Shown here: positions 57,337-64,000 of the stretch, piece after piece
How positions within the stretch are numbered: the stretch's first letter is position 1
How the letters are laid out: every line of letters starts with the position of its first letter
Assembly: GCA_964035545.1 (NCBI GenBank)
Contig: OZ037770.1
Location: 7,889,473 to 7,953,472 of the forward strand
Reading direction: 5' to 3'
DNA length: 64,000 nt
Source of the DNA: Bugula neritina
Taxonomy: Eukaryota; Bryozoa; Gymnolaemata; Cheilostomatida; Bugulidae
Program-made: the position numbers and the translations under genes
Notes under the pieces: generated by a model
What the model saw: only the letters and a program-made list of their open reading frames with translations
Told to the model about the DNA's origin: nothing
The model's database searches: none

Positions 57337-58299
57337 AGGATAACGGTGATGGTAAAATTGGCTAAATAAATGAGCTACTTTCATGGTTGTAGCGTTGGTG
57401 TAATACATTTGCCAATACTTTATTACTACTATCTCTGTTACTTTTAACAATCAACTTCGAGCAGGCCTACTTGTGATAGTCACTGCTATGTGGACAGCTA
57501 TTACTATTGGCTTCAAATTAACAAAATTAGGCCTGAAGCTATTGAGCAAATGGTCCGGTAACAAATCAATGTTGCTACTTGCTAAAAGCAATAATATAAG
57601 TGAAATATTCAGTAGGTTCAAGCTGTGTGCTGCCTTTAGTACTAGTGAATGTAATCTAATTATAGTCTGTAGTAGCTTACTTGTAAATATAGTGTAATTG
57701 CTTGCTATCCTCACCCTAGTCAAGCCAATTTTTAGTGAAGTGAAGTGATTATAAAGTGTTACAGTCAGGCTTTCAGTCTACTATGATTCTCTCTTCTAGA
57801 GATTAATGACATGTGTGTCAGCCACCAGCACTACAGATATCTAGACCTAGTAGACCTGGTATTAGTACCTACAGCTATAAGTCCACGTCACATTGGCTAC
57901 ATGGTGGCTGGATTTTGAGTACATAATTTTTTGACATTAGCTGACTTGGCAAAATTACCTTGAATAGGTTTACAGCTGGTGACATCTTTTGTAATTAAGT
58001 ATAAATTTGCAAAAATTATGTTGAATAGTTTACTAAAAATTTGGAGTATAATTGTTCAAGTAACATTTATTTTTGACCAAGCCATTTGCTCAATAGCCTC
58101 AGGCCCAATCTTGTTAACTTCAAGCTAATAATAATAAGACATTTCCAGAACAGTCACCATCACAATTGGGTGTGTTTGAAGTCAGTTATTAAAGTAACAG
58201 TGATGGTAGTAATAAAGTATTGGCAAATGTATTACACCAACAGTACAAGCATAAAAGCAGTTCTTTTATTTAGCCAATTTTACCATCACTGCTATCCTA
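57337..58299. repeat. Large inverted repeat, arms about 260 bp, spacer about 440 bp
   Basis: Left arm 57337-57600 pairs with 58040-58299. Matched blocks include GATGGTAAAATTGGCTAAATAA, TTGGTGTAATACATTTGCCA, CAATACTTTATTACTA and GCTATTGAGCAAATGG with their inverse complements. Identity looks near 75-80 percent by eye. Two weak ORFs here (57451-57723, 58086-58340) mirror each other because of the repeat and are not genes. Confidence 0.85.
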
Positions 58300-59409
58300 G
58301 AGTAAACTATCAACTCATAAAAATACTACATGATAAATAATGAAGGCTCATTAAAACAAATACTTATAGTTGTTTGCAAGTTACTAATATTTCACAGTTG
58401 CCAACCTAATATCTAGCTGATGCCCATCAACAAGCCTAAGGAATTGTACTACCAAGTTCAAAATTAATTGCTTGCTGCAATATGCAATTCCTCGACGCTC
58501 TAACGGACAATTGCTAATCTTTTAAAGTTTGTAAGGAGGCTATAAAAATTATATTAATTGTTACCTAATGCTGTATATATTAATAGAGTTGGACGAAATC
58601 TTAATCTAATAGTAATACTTTAACTAGTTCATTATTAGAAACTGTGAGTGACCATTACTATAACTGTATTAGACTAGACAATAGCAACCAAATTATGAAC
58701 ACACCTGTATAATTACTACGACTATCACTATCAGAGTTATATTTAATATAAATAATAATTAGTAAATTCTATGACTATAAGTATAAGTTTAAGTATAATA
58801 GTTTAATTTTAGTTTTGCAGTGCTATTAGTATTATATTTAGTAATATATTTATCTTACTCCTGCTATCCAAACAGGACAAAGCGGAGATGGGTGAGAATT
58901 ATATTTATCTTATTACTATTACTATTAGTATTAGTCACTACCAGTTCGTACGACGTACGTATCGGTATCCGTAGGCGTATGGTATTGGCCATTGCCCATG
59001 GCCATTGGAGTAGCTAAGTTACTAAGCTAAGGCAAATTTATAAGTTCAAGTAATAGTTATGGTATTACTATTACGATTAGTATTAGTATTACTAATAGTA
59101 ATACTTATACTATCAGTATCATCAATTTTAAATCATGATGATTAACAATAGTCAATAACTATAAGTCAATAAGTATAGCTAACATTTTGATCATCAAATG
59201 ATCAAATGATCATAATTATCATAATCAATATCATATTCATAATGATATTGATAATGTTCAACTTGAACTACAGCTTGAAAATCATAAATAAGATATCACA
59301 AAATTGAAAAATATTGTAATCAGACAGGACCCTTGTGGATTAAACCAATAAATCTTACTACAACATACGTACAGCAATGAAATAATTCAATAATAAATCA
59401 TATAACAAA
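58300..59409. other. AT-rich intergenic DNA with TAGTATTAC-type low complexity
   Basis: No gene was recognised. Tract 58590-59120 is the same ACTATTAGT/AATAGTAAT low-complexity type seen around the LINE, interrupted at 58940-58990 by a CpG-containing palindromic stretch (GTACGACGTACG). Confidence 0.5.
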
Positions 59410-59625
59410 AATTACCATTTAAACGTCTAACAATATGGCGACAAAGAAAACTAGAGCGCGCCACCTTGCGAGAGTTTTTAACCAATAAGCTTCCATTCAG
59501 ACTATATTTCACCTAAAGTTAAAGCGTACCGAGGTTGTCTGCTGTAAAGAGTTGCTTTTCACTGTTCTACACTATATTATTACTGTCCATGACGTCACTT
59601 GTCAGCTACATTAGCTGACAGTGGA
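59410..59625 (-). promoter_or_regulatory. Possible promoter (CRE, YY1-like motif, hairpin)
   Basis: Contains a perfect CRE TGACGTCA (59590-59597), a YY1-like CGCCATATTG on the minus strand near 59434-59443, followed by AAATG|GTAATT as a possible short first exon with donor, and a 9-bp hairpin (TGTCAGCTA...TAGCTGACA, about 59600-59620). It would suit the RRM gene about 2.7 kb downstream on the minus strand. Assignment is inference. Confidence 0.4.
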
Positions 59626-61044
59626 CAGAAAGCAGTGCTGCAATGAGTGTTTATAGTATTTATAAAAAAAAATTATTTCTAGTATCTAATGAAATATTCT
59701 TTGCATTATTGTGTGTTGACACTTATTTTGAAGTTGCTTTATAAGTTGCCATTTACAACATCTGTTGTAGTTTTGTGCACTCCTCTTGCGGGTTTTATTG
59801 TGTGCTCAAATGATTACTGCATATCCACTGTGAGGTTATGTAAAGAACCGAACCAGTTGATTCCTTAACCAGAGAACTGTATTATAAACTGTATATGAGA
59901 AAAATCATAAGAGAATTACAAAAGAGAGAAATAATACATTAGTAGTTGTTACTTAAGTTAACCTGTCTGCTTAATAACTATCATCTAGACTGCTGTGGGC
60001 ACCAGAAGGCATTGTTTACAGATGAGGGGTTTATCCTGATTGGTTAAAATAAGGTTCCGTCAATGTCACCGTAGAGAGCGATGCAGTGCCGTGCAGGACT
60101 ACGGCATGACTAGCGGAGTTGTCGTCCTTAGAACATTAGTTACACCATAATATGCTGTGAGGGTTCAGCATGGGGTACTGAGGGGTATATTTCTCACATA
60201 AACTACACATCTTACAATGCTACAACCCCTTTCCCCAATAGTATGACTTTAAATAGTAGAAAAGAATAAAAAAAAACATGGATGTGTTTCCATGTGCAAG
60301 CATTAATTATATATAAGCCTTGCATTTAAATTTTTAGTTATAGTCTGTAAAAATATAATTATTTGAAGATAAAAATCTATCTAAAAGCACTTATATTTTG
60401 CAAATTGTAAAAAGCAGCGCTAGGTAAACACTAATTTAAACAGCAACTATATGTCCAATAGAAAATTGGAAAACAAAACTGCAGTTGCTGCAGCTATTGA
60501 GTAGTTAAATGCCTTTAGCAATAATGCTAAACTTATATAATATCTTAAGGGCGTATATGAATGATATAGCATAAGTTACCTACAGGAACTTAACAAACTG
60601 TTGGTCACATAAGCTTGATCAGTACAACTCAATATGATGTCATGATGTTTATCAATTTCAGTAGTATAATAAGTGCCTCTAGGGCTATGGAAGTAAGCAT
60701 CTCGCATCAGCCAACTTGTCAACTGTAGACTCTATGGCTATGTAAATTAGCATCTCGTTAACTATGTGAGCATTGTATTTGTTAATGATGAATTAGCATT
60801 GTAAGCCGTAAATTTGACAGGTGGTAGCTATTAAATTTAGCTTACAGTGAACAAATTACACCTTTTAACTAACTACGTAGTCAGAATCTCACGTACTGAA
60901 AAATTGATCTATGATTAGTTAGCCTCGTTATATCACTGTTGTCACTTTGGTAAATTCTACACTCTTTATAATATTCAATAACCAGAGAGAGATTTTTTTC
61001 ACCATGCGTTTATTTTCTTGAAAAAAAATGTCATAATAGAATAT
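59626..61044. other. Intergenic DNA beside the LTR element
   Basis: AT-rich with no supported gene, repeat array or RNA gene. Confidence 0.5.
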
Positions 61045-61321
61045 TGTAGTAATTCGTGCAATTACTGTGCGTGGGTTCCTAGCTTGTGATTATAGTCTAT
61101 TTATCCACATCAATAAAGTATTTAAGTAAGATTCCACAAGGTTTATTTACTACTAAGTATATTGAAAGATACAAAAAGTACGCAGATTAGAAACACTACA
61201 TCTTTACTTGTTTAGTACGCTCTCTCTACTACTACTACTACCACTCGCCGAGGGTTATCACATGACGCACTCTGATTGGCTGAAGGGGCTTGGGGGACGC
61301 GCGTATTACGTCCTCACTACA
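61045..61321 (-). repeat. 3' LTR, 277 bp
   Basis: Minus-strand ends are TGTAGT and ACTACA, a perfect 6-bp terminal inverted repeat with the canonical TG...CA. An AATAAA lies at 61147-61142 (minus). The polypurine tract CTGCTGGGGGGGCGG (61336-61322) abuts it directly. The sequence outside is AATAT; the matching 5' copy cannot be seen. Confidence 0.85.
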
Positions 61322-61677
61322 CCGCCCCCCCAGCAGAAAGCCCTACTTTCTGATAACACAGATACAGTTAATACTAAGACATAAAACGTTACAAAAACTA
61401 TAAAACTGAGAGAGCGTATGCCACATAAAAGAAAGAACATGACTATGTACAGTAATAAAAAAAGTCTATATAAAAAATATATAACATTAAAACGCACGAT
61501 GACACTGACGGGAGGCACTTGTAAGTGAATAGTCCATAGGGTTAGAGATGCATACTTGTAGGTTACTATAAGATTGTCACACTGAGGAATTGTTTGTTAG
61601 CACCGGGCATGAGAGGGGTTCGAGATGGGGCACCACCTGCGGTACCATCACGGGTAGGGAGTTTGGGGATGTCGTCT

Positions 61678-62766
61678 TCAAGCGCTTCCTTTCATTCGGG
61701 CTACAGAGGCAGAGAGGGCCCGGAGTTCAGATGCGGCGGCAGAGATTCTCGGTGTCAGTCTTTGCACTTCTTTCTCTAGTTCTCGTATCCGCTCTTCTGC
61801 TTCTCCTAGGTTCCGGGCGGGGGCAGAGTGCCGGTTAGGAGACGAAGATGGCCAACGCCGTTTGCGAGAAGGCCTTGGGGAGACGGGGGGAGAGGGACGC
61901 CATCGCTGTGGTACTTCGATGCGTCGTAGCACGACTCTGGGTATGGAGTCGGGGCGGGGCACTGTGCGTGCGGGGGGTGATGGACGGGGTACGTGTGGTC
62001 TCCTATATCCGGGTGGTTTAGGGCAGGGTCCTTGCGTGATGGTCCTGGGTGCGGGGAACTCCTGACGCAGCCGTTCGTAGCGAGCTGGGTCTGATATGAA
62101 TGGTCGGATGAGATCAAGGAATTGTGGAAAGGAGGGTTCGTCGACTTCGAAAAGGTGTCCAACGTGGCATCCCATAGTTCGCTGGTGACGGAGGATGTAG
62201 TCCCTGTGGTAACTATATTCACCACAGGGACAAAAGGTGGTGAAATAATGTTGGGGAACGTGAACTCGAAGTCTTCGTGGGGTGGTGAAATGAAGCTGGC
62301 ATAAACGGCAGGTGGTGCATTGGTCGTCTCCCTTGTGTTCTCGTATAAGTGCTTCTGTGTCTGGGGTAACCCAGCATGACTGGTGTAAGAGTGCCTCCGG
62401 AAGTGTAGTGGGAACGGGTTCCTCGTTCCAAGCCATTTCCAATGATGGCATGTTACAAGGCAGAGGAGAGAGAGCGGTATCTAAAAGAGCAGAATTACTG
62501 TTAGATCGAGTGTGATCTTTACACCATAATTCTGATGACAACCGACTGTTACTAGTCTGGGAGTCATACATCTTTTTAGATAGCACTCGAGGGACTGAGT
62601 CGTGTCCTGTAGACTGACAGAGAGACATAGTGTCAAGCTCCAGATCTAGTAGATCGTCGGCCATCGTTATGTTCTCGTCGCCTTTCACGTAGGACTCAGT
62701 CCCCAGTAGTTGTGATTCAATCAAGGCGATTAAATCAGAACTGACTGATGGTAGACTCGTTTCCAT
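61678..62766 (-). CDS. Extra 3' ORF of the Gypsy element: zinc-finger protein with coiled coil
   Basis: 362 aa starting at ATG 62766, after the pol region and before the LTR, the place of env or an accessory ORF. It shows no signal peptide or membrane segment, so it is not an envelope. Residues about 150-205 hold Cys/His pairs: CTTCRLCQLHF...HVPQH, then FCPCGEYSYHRDYILRHQ, like two C2H2 fingers with tight spacing. Then come Pro/Arg-rich sequence (about 250-310) and a C-terminal coiled coil (EERIRELEKEVQRL). A nucleic-acid-binding role is likely; function is unknown. A CAG|GTAAGC donor string lies just upstream. Confidence 0.75.
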   Translation of the reverse strand: METSLPSVSSDLIALIESQLLGTESYVKGDENITMADDLLDLELDTMSLCQSTGHDSVPRVLSKKMYDSQTSNSRLSSELWCKDHTRSNSNSALLDTALSPLPCNMPSLEMAWNEEPVPTTLPEALLHQSCWVTPDTEALIREHKGDDQCTTCRLCQLHFTTPRRLRVHVPQHYFTTFCPCGEYSYHRDYILRHQRTMGCHVGHLFEVDEPSFPQFLDLIRPFISDPARYERLRQEFPAPRTITQGPCPKPPGYRRPHVPRPSPPARTVPRPDSIPRVVLRRIEVPQRWRPSPPVSPRPSRKRRWPSSSPNRHSAPARNLGEAEERIRELEKEVQRLTPRISAAASELRALSASVARMKGSA

Positions 62767-62831
62767 GAGTGGAAATGTTAGCTCAGAGCAAGCTTACCTG
62801 AGAACCCGGTATTTGTAATCATACTCAGCGT

Positions 62832-63494
62832 TCAAGCTTGGATGTCCGTGGATTGAGTTTGAATGCGTCTGCCCTTGACAACGTCAGCGTACGAAAAGGC
62901 TGGGCAGCGTGATTGTTGCGCACGGCTGGAACTATTTGCCCCGGGCGTAGTAGTTTTGTTTACTACTCCGCCTTCGCAAAAGTTGAGATTTCCGTGGTGT
63001 TCACAACTCCCACGCTTTGTTGCCAGTCCTTCCGTACGGCACCCAGCTGGACTTTCGTAACTGCCGTTTGTAACACGGTCACATACGAAGTCCTTCAGGT
63101 ATGCTGGGGGTTGTCTAGTACGCTGTCCCCGTTCCAGCGGTGACGTATCAGCTGGAGAGGGAGTTGTAGTTGTTGGTTGGGGCGGTGTGCTCACTGGTGA
63201 GCTATTTTGCTCTACCTGTGGCGTTTCTAGCCCGTCGTTGATGATGGTGTTTCCCTCTCCGCTGTTGTCTCCGGATGGAGCCCCTCCCACAGGGGGGTTT
63301 TGCACTTCCGGACGCGGACGCGGATCCGGAAGTGGTGGGGGTAGACTTGGTACTGGGGGCGGTGGGCGCACTTCCGCTGGTGGGAGTGGCGTTTCCTGCC
63401 TCACCAAGTCCTCCTCCCGCGGCACAACCACTTCGTATTCTGGTCCATGCCGTTGCCGCCCGCGCGTTGCTGTCTGCCTCCTGGGCTCCAACAA
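62832..63494 (-). CDS. Pro-rich C-terminal extension of Gypsy pol, frame-shifted from integrase
   Basis: 220 codons, Pro/Glu/Arg-rich (EVRPPPPVPSLPPPLP), with no ATG at a conserved start. Its frame differs by one base from the integrase frame at a run of six C (about 63505). A one-base slip there, either a mutation or a sequencing error, would explain why the pol product is split. Disordered extensions after integrase are common in Gypsy elements. Confidence 0.65.
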   Translation of the reverse strand: MLEPRRQTATRGRQRHGPEYEVVVPREEDLVRQETPLPPAEVRPPPPVPSLPPPLPDPRPRPEVQNPPVGGAPSGDNSGEGNTIINDGLETPQVEQNSSPVSTPPQPTTTTPSPADTSPLERGQRTRQPPAYLKDFVCDRVTNGSYESPAGCRTEGLATKRGSCEHHGNLNFCEGGVVNKTTTPGANSSSRAQQSRCPAFSYADVVKGRRIQTQSTDIQA

Positions 63495-64000
63495 CGGGGG
63501 GCTGCTCCTGCTGCTCCTGGGCTAGCCCAATACGGTTTCAAGCGGGCTTCATTCTGGACAGAGACCTGTCCAGATCGCTCCAACTTGTACGTATGATTGG
63601 GCATTGCCTCAACTACAACGTAGGGTCCCACAAACTTAGGCTGGAGCTTAGCCGCTTGTCCTCGACGCCTACGGTAGTTGATCATCCACACCCAGTCCCC
63701 AGTTTGATAGAGGGGTGGTTCCTGAGAGTCCTCCTGCCGTACCTGCCACTGCTTTGCTCGCAGTATTTCGTGTGCGGCCCTCAGGTCCTTTATCAATTTA
63801 CTGGCATACTCGTGGATAGTATAGTCCTGCTCTGGGATGTGGTATGTGAGGTGGTCAGGCACTCGCGTCTCTCGACCGAGCATCAGGAGGTTAGGGGTTC
63901 CCCCCGTACTGGTGTGTGGTGTACTACGGTAGGCCCGCATGACTTGCGGTAGTACCGTATCCCATTCCTCTTGACCCCGGCCGAGGAGCAGACTGCGCAG
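63401..64000 (-). CDS. Ty3/Gypsy integrase C-terminal part (partial)
   Basis: Open from the window edge. Integrase landmarks: GQEEWDTVLPQVMRAYRSTPH (end of the catalytic core) and GTPNLLMLGRETRVPDHL, then the C-terminal GPY/F module (KLQPKFVGPYVV) and RLKPYW. The frame ends at 63401 after unrelated residues, past the C-run where the original frame seems lost. No chromodomain is seen after the GPY/F module. Confidence 0.9.
   Translation of the reverse strand: MRSLLLGRGQEEWDTVLPQVMRAYRSTPHTSTGGTPNLLMLGRETRVPDHLTYHIPEQDYTIHEYASKLIKDLRAAHEILRAKQWQVRQEDSQEPPLYQTGDWVWMINYRRRRGQAAKLQPKFVGPYVVVEAMPNHTYKLERSGQVSVQNEARLKPYWASPGAAGAAPRCWSPGGRQQRAGGNGMDQNTKWLCRGRRTW

Larger units (their letters stand above)
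61045..64000 (-). mobile_element. Ty3/Gypsy LTR retrotransposon, 3' part, truncated by the window
   Basis: Order on the minus strand: integrase C-terminus (64000 to about 63500), Pro-rich extension, a separate zinc-finger ORF, polypurine tract and 3' LTR. The GC content is well above the host sequence. The 5' LTR, gag, protease and reverse transcriptase lie beyond the window. Confidence 0.9.

Noticed and set aside
57451-58340. Two hydrophobic ORFs that resemble each other
   Set aside because: Their similarity is fully explained by the inverted repeat arms they lie in.
61594-63952. Plus-strand ORFs across the Gypsy region
   Set aside because: GC-rich antisense shadows of the minus-strand retrotransposon ORFs.

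Overview
The window is animal nuclear DNA: AT-rich, intron-dense, with short coding exons, GT-AG introns, vertebrate-recognisable protein families and many private minisatellites. The mix (SENP6/7, SEC62, GAS2, a Ly6/uPAR protein, a CR1-like LINE, a Ty3/Gypsy element, tRNA-derived SINEs) points to an invertebrate metazoan. A basal lineage such as a sponge or cnidarian is plausible, but nothing here fixes the phylum. Stops TAA, TAG and TGA are all used, so the code looks standard.

Layout. 1.7-17.6 kb (+): a SENP6/SENP7-type SUMO protease in 27 coding exons (1403 residues, every splice phase closing). 18.4-20.0 kb (-): a secreted or surface Ly6/uPAR (three-finger) protein in 3 exons, convergent with the protease; the two poly(A) signals lie about 20 bases apart on opposite strands. 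22.8-28.3 kb (-): GAS2 (CH plus GAR domains). 29.4-33.4 kb (+): a CR1-like LINE with both ORFs open, inserted between the divergent GAS2 and SEC62 genes. 33.8-42.1 kb (+): SEC62 in 8 exons, complete. 43.1-52.1 kb (-): an unrecognised Lys/Ser/Glu-rich protein in 11 or more exons, 5' end not found. 53.6-56.7 kb (-): a single-RRM protein (ELAV/Hu RRM3-like) with RGG and YG-rich tail in 6 coding exons. 56.7-61 kb: no gene seen; it holds a large inverted repeat and a possible promoter for the RRM gene. 61.0-64.0 kb (-): the 3' part of a Ty3/Gypsy LTR element (integrase end, Pro-rich extension, extra zinc-finger ORF, 3' LTR), running off the window.

Mobile and repetitive DNA is heavy. Two copies of a 430-440 bp non-autonomous DNA transposon lie in opposite orientation; a 25-bp perfect TIR element opens the window; one near-perfect 486-bp palindrome and two further foldbacks occur; a tRNA-derived SINE family is present in three copies. 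Almost every longer intron carries its own minisatellite, often beginning at or within a few bases of a splice junction. The strongest case is in the protease gene, where eight 45-bp units each carry a GTAAGT donor and each keeps the reading frame.

The genes do not form a pathway. They are independent loci: SUMO deconjugation and chain editing (SENP), ER translocation and possibly ER-phagy (SEC62), actin/microtubule linkage (GAS2), RNA binding (RRM-RGG). Exon coordinates were read by eye from splice consensus plus frame closure; no alignment or transcript data were available.
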